64,000 nucleotides of DNA from Algoriphagus zhangzhouensis (GCF_900148515.1 NZ_FRXN01000006.1:186001-250000); one strand, 5' to 3'; shown: positions 1 through 9,583, counted from the stretch's first letter. Notes: generated from the letters alone by a model not told the origin. Program-made: numbers and translations.

Positions 1-2435
1 TGGGTTTTCAGCAGTTTGAAAGAGAGATTTCCGACTGGAATCCAGATGAGCCAATTCAGGTGGTTTTGACAGTGGATGAAACAACTCTGGATCAGGTGGA
101 GGTGGTAACGGAGTTGCCGATTACCATGAAAGGGGATACGCTGACTTACAAAACGGATGCTTTTACCTCGGGAAATGAACGGAAGCTGAAGGACGTGTTG
201 GAGAAGCTTCCTGGCTTTGAGGTGGATGATAATGGTGAGGTGAAAGTTCAGGGTAAAAAGGTGGACAAGGTCATGGTGGATGGGAAGAATTTCTTTGATG
301 GAGACACCAAATTGGCTACCAAAAATTTACCAGCCAATGCCGTGGATCGAGTTCAGGTGTTGAAAAACTTCAATGAGGTTTCTCCGATTAGGGGTTTGGA
401 TAATAATGAAAGTCTGGCTCTAAATATTGAATTGAAGGACGGGAAGAAAAATCTGGTTTTTGGAGATGTGACAGCAGGCGGAGGACCGAAAGAGCGCTAT
501 TTGGGACATGCAAATGCTTTTTATTATGCTCCCAAATTGAATCTGAATTTGATAGCCGATGCCAATAATGTGGGCGAATTGGCTTTTACTCTCCAGGATT
601 ATTTCCGCTTCAGTGGAGGATTGGCAGGCTTGGCTTCCCGTAATGGCTCCAGAGTTGAGCTCAGCGGAGATGATATGGGGATTCCTATGGCTCAAAGAAA
701 TAATGCCCGTGATCTGGAAACCAAATTGGGAGCTTTAAATGTGAATTTTACCCCGTCCAGAAAGTGGAGACATGCCGGCTTTTTCATCGCTTCTACATCA
801 AATAATCTTTTGGGAAGCAATTCTCAGAGAACCTATTTGCGAAGCGATGAGAATAATCAGGAGACTTTGGAATCCGTAAACCGAGTTGAAAATGCTTCTG
901 GATTGATGAAGTATTCCTTGACTTTTACACCTCGGGAAGAGACCTATGCTAAGTACAGTTTCTTTGGGAAAATAGCCGATATAGAAACCCGAACTGGTTT
1001 GAATTCGGACTTTGGATCTTTCAATCAGCAAATCGCTACCCGCCAGACTAGGAGGCCTTATTCATTCCAGCAAAAGGGGGAATGGTACCATGCGCCGAAT
1101 GAAAAGCAGGTTTTTTCCATGGAAGTGAATTGGGAAAATAAATTCCAAGATCCATTGTATGATTTGACTACCAATCAGCGGCCTTTTATGGGAATGTTGG
1201 CTGTAGAGGATGCGGAGACTTATCGTTTTCTTCAAAATCAGGAGATCCGAAGCAATCTATTCGAGGGAGCTTTCAACTACTATCATATCCTCAATGCTAC
1301 CAATCATTTGAACTGGACTTTGGGCTTCAGTTCCACCAACCAGCAATTATTGGGTAGAGTGGATTTGGTAGAGGAAAGCCAATCTATCGGCTTGGATGAG
1401 TTTACCAACGATGCTGATTTTGGGATAAAGGATACCTACTTGGGAATGACTTACAAGACCAAGTGGAATACGGTGATTTTCAGTCCGTCCTTGAACTTGC
1501 ATCGATATGCCTGGAAAGATATGCAGGATGATATTTCCAGAGAACAGGATAAAATCTTGCTTTTGCCTTCGCTTTATGCCAAATGGGCCATCAAAACCAA
1601 CCGGGATTTGACTTATCGATTTAACCAGACGGCAAGTTTTATGGATGTGCAAAAGTTGGCGACAGGCTGGGTGATTCAGGATTACAATTCCATTTTTACT
1701 GGAAATAGAATGCTGGACAATGGCCTTTTCTCCAATCATTCCTTGGGCTACAATCACTTTGATTTCTTCTCAGCTTTTAATCTTTTCGGAAATGTCAATT
1801 GGGTGAGGAAAAAGGAGGATTTGGTCACTGTGACGGATTTTGCTGGTGTCAATCGATTGTTGACTATTCAGAATATCGATCCGATCAATGAAACCCTGAA
1901 TGGGGATCTGACTTTTGACAAGCGATTCAACACGTTCAAGCTTCAAGCAGGAGGCCGGTGGAATTCCTATAAAACGCATACCCTTTTGGATGAAGAGGCA
2001 AATCAAAATCAGTCCTTTTCGCAGAGCTATAATTTCAAGTTTACCACAACGGTTTTCAAGATTCTGGAGATTGATCTGGGATATACTTTCGATGCCAATA
2101 ACTATCAGGGAAGAATGGTGGAAAATACCTTCGTAACTCATAGTCCCAAGCTGGAAATCGATCTAGATATCATCAAAGGCTTGAAACTGAATGCAGATTA
2201 TACCTACAATGCCTACTTGAACAAAGGGGCAAATACCCAAAGTGATTTTGAGTTTTTGAATGCCTTTTTGAGTTACCAGGGTAAGTCAAGTCCTTGGGAG
2301 TTTAGGGCGTCGGTTTGGAATATTTTGGATACACAGGCCATCCGAAGAGATAGCTTTTCGGATAACTTGATCAGTACCTATTCCTACTGGGTTCAGCCGA
2401 GATATGGCTTGCTGACAGTCAAATATGATCTTTGA
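1..2435 (+). CDS. TonB-dependent-receptor-like outer-membrane barrel protein (5' partial)
   Basis: The frame is open from base 3 to the stop at 2433-2435, so the gene begins before the window; a GTG at base 60 is in frame but internal. About 810 residues are visible. The visible N-terminus is the end of a carboxypeptidase-regulatory-like domain, followed by a plug-like segment (KDVLEKLPGFEVDDNG, VMVDGKNFFDG) and a long beta-strand-rich barrel of the OMP_b-brl_3 type. Such proteins sit in the outer membrane as receptors or TonB-driven importers. The ligand cannot be read from sequence. No SusD partner follows: the next gene is convergent, 6 bp away. Family call is fairly sure; transport role is inferred. 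Confidence 0.8.
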   Translation, partial: GFQQFEREISDWNPDEPIQVVLTVDETTLDQVEVVTELPITMKGDTLTYKTDAFTSGNERKLKDVLEKLPGFEVDDNGEVKVQGKKVDKVMVDGKNFFDGDTKLATKNLPANAVDRVQVLKNFNEVSPIRGLDNNESLALNIELKDGKKNLVFGDVTAGGGPKERYLGHANAFYYAPKLNLNLIADANNVGELAFTLQDYFRFSGGLAGLASRNGSRVELSGDDMGIPMAQRNNARDLETKLGALNVNFTPSRKWRHAGFFIASTSNNLLGSNSQRTYLRSDENNQETLESVNRVENASGLMKYSLTFTPREETYAKYSFFGKIADIETRTGLNSDFGSFNQQIATRQTRRPYSFQQKGEWYHAPNEKQVFSMEVNWENKFQDPLYDLTTNQRPFMGMLAVEDAETYRFLQNQEIRSNLFEGAFNYYHILNATNHLNWTLGFSSTNQQLLGRVDLVEESQSIGLDEFTNDADFGIKDTYLGMTYKTKWNTVIFSPSLNLHRYAWKDMQDDISREQDKILLLPSLYAKWAIKTNRDLTYRFNQTASFMDVQKLATGWVIQDYNSIFTGNRMLDNGLFSNHSLGYNHFDFFSAFNLFGNVNWVRKKEDLVTVTDFAGVNRLLTIQNIDPINETLNGDLTFDKRFNTFKLQAGGRWNSYKTHTLLDEEANQNQSFSQSYNFKFTTTVFKILEIDLGYTFDANNYQGRMVENTFVTHSPKLEIDLDIIKGLKLNADYTYNAYLNKGANTQSDFEFLNAFLSYQGKSSPWEFRASVWNILDTQAIRRDSFSDNLISTYSYWVQPRYGLLTVKYDL

Positions 2436-2441
2436 TTCGGC

Positions 2442-4859
2442 TTATTTCTTAGGCGAATAAATCTTGGATTCAAAAGCATCTTTTTTCACAGATTCTGGAG
2501 AATAGGGAACCGTCACATATTCATCTTTGGCCCAGATTGGGAATAGGTTTTTATAAAATGGACTTTCGGGATTTCCGGATTGACCTGGGGTGTTGATTCC
2601 TTGGGTTTTTTCCCAATCCTTAGTGTCCACCAGAATCCTGAAAGAGGCTCCTGAGGTATTGTTGTCGCCATAGGCATTGGCACCCGGAGTAAAGCTATAG
2701 CCACCTCGGGGTAGCGGGCCAGCATTGAGTTTGGCTTGCCATTCTTCATTGACAACAGATCCCAAAGGATGCTTGATCAAGGCATGTTTGTAATCCTCTT
2801 GACCATATTGCCATTTGGATGGATCTGGGCCTAATTTCTTTGTCAGCTCCTGGATCGCCTCTTCAAAAGAAGTTTGAAGCCATTGATCTCGTGAAGCTTC
2901 TGGAGACTGTGAAAAAAGGTCGGATGGATTTTGGGCCCAAAGAATCACTCTAGTCATGGGGATTGCACCAACTAAGTCCCATAAGTCTTCGGGGGTAGAG
3001 ATTTTTAGTGCATTTTCTCGTAAAGTCCTTTCCCACATCACGTAAACACCAGCCTCTATAGATTCTGGGTTCAATATAAAATCCCAAGAAAGTAGGCTTT
3101 GTCGAAGTGAGTCAGTCAAATCATCTTCAAAAGCAATGTTTTCTAAAAAGTGGGTCAGTTTTCTAGCAGGAATAGCGAGGTAATCATTTTGCAAAGCACC
3201 CATTTCTTCCAAGGTGAATTTTCGATCCTGAGAAAGAACTTCCTTGATTCTTTCTCCGCGGAAATCATCTGCCCATTCAAATCCCAAGGCCTGAGGAAAA
3301 GCATAATCTGCTGGTGTTACATTTTGATTTGCTGTGGAAATAAAACCTGATTCTGGATTGTATAAATGAGGCCTGTCCTCAATCGGCAGATAGCCTTCCC
3401 ATTCGTAATTCCCGTTTCCCATAGTGGCCACAAGCCCTGAAAAACCATTTCGGATTGGTGCGATTCCAGTGGCTTGCCAACCAATATTGCCATCTCGATC
3501 TGCCCAAACCATGTTTTCCGCAGGAATGAAATTATAGGTACAAGCATCCCGAAACTCTTCCCAGCTTTGGGATTGATCCATTTTGAGACTTGCTAGATAG
3601 GGAGCTGATCCCGGTTCCAACCAGGCACATTGGACAGCCACGGCCTTGTTGAGCTCCTCATCAATAAATGTGACGGGACCATGAACTGTGTAGTAATAGG
3701 TAGCGATTTCTGGTTCTTGCCCTTTCACTTGGATAGTGTCTTGGATGGAGCTCATTTCCAGCCATTCTCCCTTGAATTGGTATTGGTGGGGGTTGTCTGG
3801 ATTGATGTCATAAATCCTCATGTCCTCATTGTCGGTTGAGAAAATGGTCAAGCCCCAAGCTCCAAATTCATTGTGACCAATAGAAACGCCGGGGATAACA
3901 GGTTCCCCACCTCCGACCACATTCCAGCCGGGGGCATTCAAATGAACCCAATAACGAAGGGAAGGAGCCGCCTGAAGGCGGTGTGGATCATTGGCCATAA
4001 AAGGTGATCCACTTTCTGTTTTCTTTCCACTCAAGACCCAATTGTTGGAGCCTTGCGCAAAAGCATCAGCTTCCAAAGTAGTTTCGATCTCCTGCTTCAA
4101 ATGGGCGAGTGCCAAGTCGGTATTTTCTTTTTCTCCACGATATTCTGGCAATAAATCTTCCGGTTCGAAAACCACACCTGTACGGAAAGCATAGTAGGGT
4201 TTTAAAATATCCTTGAAAAGTAAAGCTTCGGGAATCCCAGGATCCAAATCCAGAATAGGCTCGTTGGGATGAAAATAAAACAGATTTTTGGTTGCTTCTG
4301 CACCGATTTTGCTGACTATTTGGCTATAATCCAGTTCGTCTTTTACGTTTTCCAAAAGTCCTTGATGACGGGAAATCACCACTTCCCAAGTCCAAGGCTG
4401 GGGCTGGATTCCCAGCATTTGAAATTCAATAGGGAGGGAAGAGATATCTGAATTGGCCTCTTCGATATAGGCATTGATTCCTGCAACAAAAGCATCCACA
4501 ATCTCTACACCTCGCGGGTGATAGTGTCTTAGCTCGGCTTCTTTATCTCCACGAAACTTAAAAAGTCTCACACCCTTATCCCGTTCCAATTCCCTTTCTC
4601 CCAAGATTTCAGCCAGAGTTCCGGTTGCTTGTCTTCTCCATATTTCAAACTGGAAAAGACGGTCTTTTGCAGCCAAATATCCTTGCATAAAGAATAGGTC
4701 CTGTTCATTTTGAGCGAAAATATGGTTGATGCCATTATTGTCTCTAATCACTTCGACCTCATCGGTGAGTTGATCAAAGTTAATTGAGTCTTTCTTAGAG
4801 CATGACTGAAAAAAGAAAGTGATGAAAAGGAGGATAGAAAGAGTAGATGTGAGTTTCAT
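2442..4859 (-). CDS. penicillin acylase family Ntn-hydrolase, lipoprotein
   Basis: This 805-residue protein begins with a lipoprotein signal (hydrophobic stretch ending FFQSC, lipid Cys20). The family is made as one precursor that cleaves itself so that a Ser becomes the N-terminal nucleophile of the beta chain. The segment AQGSNNWVLSGKK supplies that residue at about Ser271, preceded by Gly270. The alpha-chain part (about 30-240) and the beta-chain part with the NDPH motif and several aromatic substrate-pocket segments are both present, at normal family length. Members hydrolyse amide bonds of penicillins, acyl-homoserine lactones or other N-acyl compounds; the real substrate here is unknown. 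It is likely anchored in the periplasm or outer membrane. It is transcribed alone and converges with the receptor gene. Confidence 0.88.
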   Translation of the reverse strand: MKLTSTLSILLFITFFFQSCSKKDSINFDQLTDEVEVIRDNNGINHIFAQNEQDLFFMQGYLAAKDRLFQFEIWRRQATGTLAEILGERELERDKGVRLFKFRGDKEAELRHYHPRGVEIVDAFVAGINAYIEEANSDISSLPIEFQMLGIQPQPWTWEVVISRHQGLLENVKDELDYSQIVSKIGAEATKNLFYFHPNEPILDLDPGIPEALLFKDILKPYYAFRTGVVFEPEDLLPEYRGEKENTDLALAHLKQEIETTLEADAFAQGSNNWVLSGKKTESGSPFMANDPHRLQAAPSLRYWVHLNAPGWNVVGGGEPVIPGVSIGHNEFGAWGLTIFSTDNEDMRIYDINPDNPHQYQFKGEWLEMSSIQDTIQVKGQEPEIATYYYTVHGPVTFIDEELNKAVAVQCAWLEPGSAPYLASLKMDQSQSWEEFRDACTYNFIPAENMVWADRDGNIGWQATGIAPIRNGFSGLVATMGNGNYEWEGYLPIEDRPHLYNPESGFISTANQNVTPADYAFPQALGFEWADDFRGERIKEVLSQDRKFTLEEMGALQNDYLAIPARKLTHFLENIAFEDDLTDSLRQSLLSWDFILNPESIEAGVYVMWERTLRENALKISTPEDLWDLVGAIPMTRVILWAQNPSDLFSQSPEASRDQWLQTSFEEAIQELTKKLGPDPSKWQYGQEDYKHALIKHPLGSVVNEEWQAKLNAGPLPRGGYSFTPGANAYGDNNTSGASFRILVDTKDWEKTQGINTPGQSGNPESPFYKNLFPIWAKDEYVTVPYSPESVKKDAFESKIYSPKK

Positions 4860-5284
4860 GTGAAGATTGGGTGGTTATTGTAATATTTTAATTTTAAGGC
4901 AATTAGGCAATACCGCTTGCATAATTGGAAAGAGGCTAAACGGTTTTGATGACTTACTCAGAAATCCTTAAAGAAAAATTTAGATCGTGTGATTTTCTAA
5001 TTTTGGATGTGGAAAAATTAGCCATGAAAAATTGTATAATTCGAAGAAATTTTCTTAAATTTTCTAAGCCTCTTGGTACAATAAGAGGTTTGATTATTCT
5101 ATTTCAGTTTAATTTTTTGAAAAGAAGTGGATCTTTGATTAGCGTTTATTACCCCTTACACTTCCTTGTTTTTTAGGCTATTATTTACCGTGCTGAGACA
5201 GATTAGGTAGCCTTCAGCGAGATTGACCAACGATTTTAGTGCCTCAATAGATGATTCTATTTGTTATCACCAAAACTATGCGCT
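4860..5284. other. 425-bp intergenic region between divergent genes
   Basis: AT-rich spacer that must hold the promoters of the acylase gene (minus) and the cytochrome gene (plus). The only clear structure is a 6-bp perfect hairpin, CCTCTT at 5069-5074 with AAGAGG at 5083-5088, which has no convincing T-run. A 76-codon open frame at 4946-5176 has a non-protein-like composition and is not called. No full match to the Bacteroidota TTTG/TAnnTTTG promoter was found. Confidence 0.4.
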
Positions 5285-6268
5285 ATGAAAACTCTTTTCA
5301 AAATTTTCGCCTGGATCGCAGGAAGTATTGTAGTTCTTACTGTTGTATTTGTTCTCTTCGTCTATATGACTTGGGAGAAGAAATTTGAAGCTGATTATCC
5401 GAATATAAAATCCACATCTGACTCAGCAGTCGTGGCAAGAGGAAAATATTTGGCCTTTGGGCCCGCCCATTGCAATACCTGCCATATCGCCCCGGATCAA
5501 TTTGAAAATATGGAAGCGGGAATGGATGTGTTATTGACAGGCGGGACAGAAATGCATATTGGTCCCGGTATTTTTAGACCCAGAAACCTGACGCCGGATA
5601 TGGAAACGGGAATAGGGAAGTTGACTGATGGAGAAATTGCCAGGGTAATGAGGCATTCGATTGGGGCTGATGGGAGGATTATATTTCCTTTTATGCCATT
5701 TCAAAATATGAGTGATGAAGATATGACAGCTTTGATTTCATTCTTGAGGTCACAAAAGCCTGTCAAAAATGAAATTAAATCCACTGAATATTCCTTTTTG
5801 GGTAAAATGGTCATCGCCTTGGGGATGCTTAAACCTGAAAGTGCAACAGGAACGCCTCCTGCTCGTGTGGAGATAGGTCCTACTGTTGAGTATGGAAAGT
5901 ATTTAGCCAATTCGGTTGCCAATTGTGTGGGGTGTCACTCACCTAGAAGTTTGACAAGCGGGGAGTTTACAGGTCCTAAATTCTCTGGCGGATTGGCAAT
6001 GGATGAGGGGACAGGCTATGTGTATGTCACTCCGAATCTGACCCCGGATCCAGAAACTGGGAGAATCGCCAATTGGACGGAGGAAGCCTTTATAGAAAGA
6101 ATCAAAAATGGAAGATTGGTGGAAGGATCACCGATGCCTTGGGCGAACTTTTCATGGATGGATGATGATGATTTAAGAGCCATTTATAGGTATTTGCACT
6201 CTTTGGATCCAGTTTCTAATAAGGTTGAAAAGACTGTTTATACCGTAGAGGAATATTATGAAAAGTAG
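5285..6268 (+). CDS. membrane-anchored dihaem c-type cytochrome
   Basis: The ATG at 5285 gives a 327-residue protein; an upstream in-frame TTG at 5261 is less likely. Residues 7-28 form one transmembrane helix that would anchor the protein in the inner membrane with its bulk in the periplasm. Two haem c sites are visible, CNTCH at Cys63-His67 and CVGCH at Cys214-His218. Each is preceded by a similar RGKYLA/YGKYLA segment, so the protein is a tandem of two cytochrome c domains. Candidate Met ligands lie in MPFQNM (about 137-142) and SPMPW near the C-terminus. It resembles cytochrome subunits of periplasmic dehydrogenases, but no dehydrogenase gene is adjacent, so its electron partner is unknown. 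The gene appears monocistronic. Confidence 0.88.
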   Translation: MKTLFKIFAWIAGSIVVLTVVFVLFVYMTWEKKFEADYPNIKSTSDSAVVARGKYLAFGPAHCNTCHIAPDQFENMEAGMDVLLTGGTEMHIGPGIFRPRNLTPDMETGIGKLTDGEIARVMRHSIGADGRIIFPFMPFQNMSDEDMTALISFLRSQKPVKNEIKSTEYSFLGKMVIALGMLKPESATGTPPARVEIGPTVEYGKYLANSVANCVGCHSPRSLTSGEFTGPKFSGGLAMDEGTGYVYVTPNLTPDPETGRIANWTEEAFIERIKNGRLVEGSPMPWANFSWMDDDDLRAIYRYLHSLDPVSNKVEKTVYTVEEYYEK

Positions 6269-6444
6269 GGTTTAACCTGTTTTGTAGCTCATTGGCGAAA
6301 GGTTTTAGTATTTTTTGCAAGTCTAATTTAGATAATGAATTGGACTTGCGTTTTTTCATAAATCTATTTTTTGAGATTGGAAAATTGAGTGAGGAAATAA
6401 CAGCTGAAGAGTTGAACTTTAAGTATCATCAAACCCAAAATCTC

Positions 6445-7200
6445 ATGAAAAGCCTCCTCCAATACTCTGCTCTTTTTATGTTCGTTTCAGCTTTGCTGCA
6501 GGCTTGCTCCCCTGTGATGTATTCTAATGTTGGACAGAATGTTCCTCTCTTGAAAGAGAAAGGTGATGTATTCCTACAAGGAGGCATTTCTGGATCAGAT
6601 GGAGAAGAATCTGCTAGTGGCGGAGGGTTTCAATTTGCCTATGCTATAAGCGATCATTGGCAGATTAATTCAAGTTTTTATGCATTGGGAAATCAGGAGA
6701 TTTCTGACCCGGATGATTGGCGAGGAACCGGTAATTATTTTGAAATCGGTGGAGGCTTTTATAGTACCAGTGAAAATAAAAAATGGGTGTATGAAATAAC
6801 TGGAGGCTTAGGGTTTTCCAGTATAAAAAACAAGCTGGGAGGTGTGAGTCGAGATCATATTGATGTCGGGCATTTCAAACCTTATTTACAACCAGCCGTT
6901 GGTGTTTCCTTGAAGAATTTTGAGTTCGCATTCTCTCCTAGAATAGCTTACAACACTTTTACCAAAAAGGAGTATGAAATCTTTGATCCTAGTCTTTCAA
7001 GTGAAGTTCAAACTTTTTTCGATCAACAAGGTGATTTCCTGATTTTAGAACCCGGGTTTACTTTGAGAGGGGGAATTAAAAATGTCAAAGTGCAAATACA
7101 ATTGGTTTTATCCTCCTTCAGTGAAGATAAAAGGTTTGTAAATGATACTTTTTCGTCATTTGGATTGGCATTTTCTATACCAAGTAATAAAGTTAACTGA
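6445..7200 (+). CDS. hypothetical lipoprotein, probable small outer-membrane barrel
   Basis: The frame is open from 6292, but the ATG at 6445 starts a clean lipoprotein signal (MKSLLQYSALFMF... with lipobox LLQAC, lipid Cys21), so that start is chosen; the protein is 251 residues. After the Cys the sequence alternates Gly and aromatic residues in short strands (for example WQINSSFYALGN, GGGFYSTS, PYLQPAVGVSL) and ends in a strand with Phe near the terminus, as in small outer-membrane beta-barrels. I do not recognise a named family. The 3' end overlaps the convergent CDGSH gene by 8 bp. Function unknown. Confidence 0.65.
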   Translation: MKSLLQYSALFMFVSALLQACSPVMYSNVGQNVPLLKEKGDVFLQGGISGSDGEESASGGGFQFAYAISDHWQINSSFYALGNQEISDPDDWRGTGNYFEIGGGFYSTSENKKWVYEITGGLGFSSIKNKLGGVSRDHIDVGHFKPYLQPAVGVSLKNFEFAFSPRIAYNTFTKKEYEIFDPSLSSEVQTFFDQQGDFLILEPGFTLRGGIKNVKVQIQLVLSSFSEDKRFVNDTFSSFGLAFSIPSNKVN

Positions 7201-7960
7201 TTTCGCCATCCTCTTTTGGTCGATTGGGAAGACCGTCATGAAACTTCATAGAAGCATGGGTTCCATCACAAAAAGGTTTATTTCCCGATTGACCACATCG
7301 GCACAATGCCTGTCGATTTCTGACTTCGTAAAACTCTCCATTGCTGCTTTTGACTGGAATTCCACCTCTCAGGACAATTGGGCCACTACATCTTATGATG
7401 AGATCTTCAATTAGGCTAATGGATGGGGCTTCCACTGATTCGATAGGTTGTTGAGTTTCATTATCCCAGACAATCAATCGACCTCCTGGGCAATGATGAG
7501 CCATTTCTAGTGTTAGCTTTTTATTTTCCTCCCCTTCTAGCTGAACCTGATTCCAAATCCGTTGGCCTGCATCGCAAAATCTTGCATAAGCACAGAATTT
7601 TTCATCGTCACTCAAAGTTCTTTCCGGACCTTCGATAAACTCCGCTGTTTTTAATTCAGGTTGAAAAGTGGCCGTTTCTGTTAGATCAATTTCCTCAGGG
7701 TCAATTGTTTTATGCGAAGCATCGCAGAAAGGCTTGTTTTTGGATAGACCGCATCGGCAAAGAGATACGATATTCTTGACTTCATAAGTTTCACCTTCCT
7801 GATAGGCTACTGAAGTCCCTTTTTCATCCGGCATTATAAACTGCTGAACAACGGGAGTTCCTCCATATACCTTGATGGGGCCATTGAGAATGATCTCTGC
7901 GTAGATTCCTTCTTTTGCTTGTTTGGTTCCTGTTTGAATGCGAAGATTTTGAGACTCCAT
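7193..7960 (-). CDS. double CDGSH iron-sulfur domain protein
   Basis: A 255-residue protein with no signal peptide, so cytoplasmic. Two CDGSH-type 2Fe-2S motifs are visible: Cys68, Cys70, Cys79, His83 (CRCGLSKNKPFCDASH) and Cys220, Cys222, Cys231, His235 (CRCGQSGNKPFCDGTH). Both carry the 3Cys-1His ligand set of mitoNEET-like proteins. Between them lies a Cys-bearing segment (Cys123, Cys129, Cys157, Cys191) that may be a divergent ferredoxin-like domain. Family members are thought to act in redox sensing or Fe-S/electron transfer; the role here is inferred only. The gene is minus strand, downstream of but probably separate from the SDR gene (239-bp gap), and its 3' end overlaps a convergent lipoprotein gene. 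Confidence 0.85.
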   Translation of the reverse strand: MESQNLRIQTGTKQAKEGIYAEIILNGPIKVYGGTPVVQQFIMPDEKGTSVAYQEGETYEVKNIVSLCRCGLSKNKPFCDASHKTIDPEEIDLTETATFQPELKTAEFIEGPERTLSDDEKFCAYARFCDAGQRIWNQVQLEGEENKKLTLEMAHHCPGGRLIVWDNETQQPIESVEAPSISLIEDLIIRCSGPIVLRGGIPVKSSNGEFYEVRNRQALCRCGQSGNKPFCDGTHASMKFHDGLPNRPKEDGEIS

Positions 7961-8143
7961 AGTATTTGAAAAATTAAAATCAGAATGAAAATTGATTGAA
8001 CTATAATTTACTTAAAAAATGAATGAGATCAATTTCAAATTACCATGGGGAGGAAATAGGTAAATAATACAAATGTTTTCTGCAATTAGAGTTGGAGATC
8101 AACAGGTAATACTTTCCCATTTTGGAGATACTTCTCGAAAATG

Positions 8144-8179
8144 AAAAAGCAGTTTGAGTGGGAACCCAAACCGCTTTTT
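8144..8179 (-). terminator. intrinsic terminator of the SDR gene
   Basis: Thirteen-base arms at 8144-8156 and 8167-8179 pair with one mismatch. On the minus strand the stem ends in TTTTT, 21 bp beyond the SDR stop codon at 8200. The arms are near-symmetric, so it may also work on the plus strand. Confidence 0.7.
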
Positions 8180-8199
8180 GTAGAATATTTCATAAGTAT

Positions 8200-8964
8200 T
8201 CAGGTTCTCATCACAGCTCCTCCATCTACACATATGGTTTGGCCAGTAATCCATTCAGAAATGTCCGAAAGGAGAAAAGCCACCATCGCGCCCATATCTT
8301 CGGGCTTACCAACTCTAGGAGCGGGCATCATTTGCAAGACCATATCTACCAAATGACCGGAGTTTTTTAAACCGGTTTCTGTCAAAACCAAACCTGGAGA
8401 AACAGCATTACATCGAACGCCCTGTTTGCCAAATCTGCTAGCAATATTTCTTGTTAATGCTCCAATTCCTGCTTTTGTAACTGAATAAGTTAATTTGTCA
8501 GGCATTCCTGCATACACAGCATCTGATATGGTATTGACAATAGATCCCCCTCCTGCATCTAATATGTGTGGTAGTGCATACTTAGAAGTCAATAAATAGC
8601 CAGTTAAATTGATGTCGATATTTTTTTGCCAATCATCCAAGTCTATGTCCATCGGGTTGGTGTCTTTTGCTACTTCCTCTGGATTTATGTTTGCTGCGAC
8701 ATTGAATAAACCATTTATTTTTCCGTAGGTAGAAATACCCAAAGAAATCAATTTTTTCACCTGTTCTTCATTCGAAATATCCAGACTAGTTGCGATCCCG
8801 TCTCCTCCAGATTTTTTAATGACCTCAATACACCTCTGAGCATTTGATAAAACAATATCTCCGACTACGATTTTGGCACCTCCTGCACCTAGAAATTGTG
8901 CAACGCCATCTGCAATTCCTCCGGCTCCGGCGAACACAAAAACTTTGTTTTTTAATCCTTCCAT
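8200..8964 (-). CDS. short-chain dehydrogenase/reductase (SDR)
   Basis: A 254-residue classical SDR. The dinucleotide-binding glycine motif is atypical (FAGAGGIADG at 11-20 rather than TGxxxGIG). The NNAG-equivalent reads NVAAN at 88-92, and the catalytic YxxxK is Tyr160/Lys164 (YSVTK), with Ser147 as the likely catalytic serine. NAVSPG follows as in the family. It should reduce or oxidise a carbonyl/alcohol with NAD(P) in the cytoplasm; the substrate is not evident. It lies downstream of a TetR regulator gene on the same strand, with an 18-bp palindrome 51-68 bp before the start codon. The regulator probably controls it. Confidence 0.87.
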   Translation of the reverse strand: MEGLKNKVFVFAGAGGIADGVAQFLGAGGAKIVVGDIVLSNAQRCIEVIKKSGGDGIATSLDISNEEQVKKLISLGISTYGKINGLFNVAANINPEEVAKDTNPMDIDLDDWQKNIDINLTGYLLTSKYALPHILDAGGGSIVNTISDAVYAGMPDKLTYSVTKAGIGALTRNIASRFGKQGVRCNAVSPGLVLTETGLKNSGHLVDMVLQMMPAPRVGKPEDMGAMVAFLLSDISEWITGQTICVDGGAVMRT

Positions 8965-9014
8965 AATTGTTAATTTTAATTTTAGTCAAATTAAACTCAT
9001 AATTGTGAAGAAAT

Positions 9015-9032
9015 TTAGACGCCTCCGTCTAA
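9015..9032 (-). promoter_or_regulatory. candidate TetR operator (TTAGACG-N4-CGTCTAA)
   Basis: A perfect palindrome with 7-bp arms around CCTC, TTAGACGCCTCCGTCTAA, sits between the TetR gene and the SDR gene. Size and layout fit TetR-family operators; NemR-type boxes (TAGACC-N4-GGTCTA) are close in form. There is no T-run, so a terminator is less likely. Binding is inferred. Confidence 0.55.
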
Positions 9033-9045
9033 TGGAAGTTCTTGG

Positions 9046-9576
9046 TTAGTAGACCTTCGATACTAAATTTTTTAACCCTTTAAAATATTCCTGAAGCCAT
9101 TCTTTATTGATGGTTTCATCAGTTATTTGAAGAAAAAAATTTTCTAATGAAATTTTTAAAACCAATTCGTTTAAAGGTAAATTCTCTTCTATGCTGAGCA
9201 ATTTATTCCATAAAGGAATGATTGCAGAAATGGTCATTTCATTTACAGTTTGAAAGCAATTTTTAAACTCACTGTTTTCTCTATTTATTCGCAATTGCCT
9301 ATTGAATAAAAGGTCTATTTTATGTTCTACCAAAACTTCAATTAAATCGTCAAGACCAGTGCATTTTGCTTCCTTTCCGGTTACGATTTTTGACTGCTCG
9401 ATATGATATGATAACAATTGACTTGTGAATATTTCAAGATCAGCGAATAGGTGATAGAAAGAAGATTTGTTTTTTCCTACTTCTTTAGAAATCCGTTCGA
9501 TTTTAATCCCATTGGGACCATCCATTGCAAAGGCCTTATACCCAATTTCAATCCAAATTTTTTCTATTTCCTTCAT
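9046..9576 (-). CDS. TetR/AcrR-family transcriptional regulator
   Basis: A 176-residue protein with the TetR N-terminal DNA-binding domain. Helix 1 is KIWIEIGYKAFAMDG and the helix-turn-helix is IERISKEVGKNKSSFYHLFADLE (about 27-49), with the typical S-FYHLF recognition-helix ending. The C-terminal ligand-binding domain is helical and not assignable to a ligand class. It lies 81 bp upstream of the SDR gene on the same strand, and the palindrome in that gap is its likely target. Its own 5' side abuts a relic of a DUF1501 gene tail that ends 8 bp before this start codon, so its promoter may have been formed or moved by that rearrangement. Confidence 0.85.
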   Translation of the reverse strand: MKEIEKIWIEIGYKAFAMDGPNGIKIERISKEVGKNKSSFYHLFADLEIFTSQLLSYHIEQSKIVTGKEAKCTGLDDLIEVLVEHKIDLLFNRQLRINRENSEFKNCFQTVNEMTISAIIPLWNKLLSIEENLPLNELVLKISLENFFLQITDETINKEWLQEYFKGLKNLVSKVY

Positions 9577-9583
9577 CTGAATT

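Noticed and set aside
4946-5176. 76-codon open frame between the acylase and cytochrome genes
   Set aside because: Composition rich in Phe/Ile/Lys as in random AT-rich DNA, no domain, no start context; it lies in a divergent promoter region.
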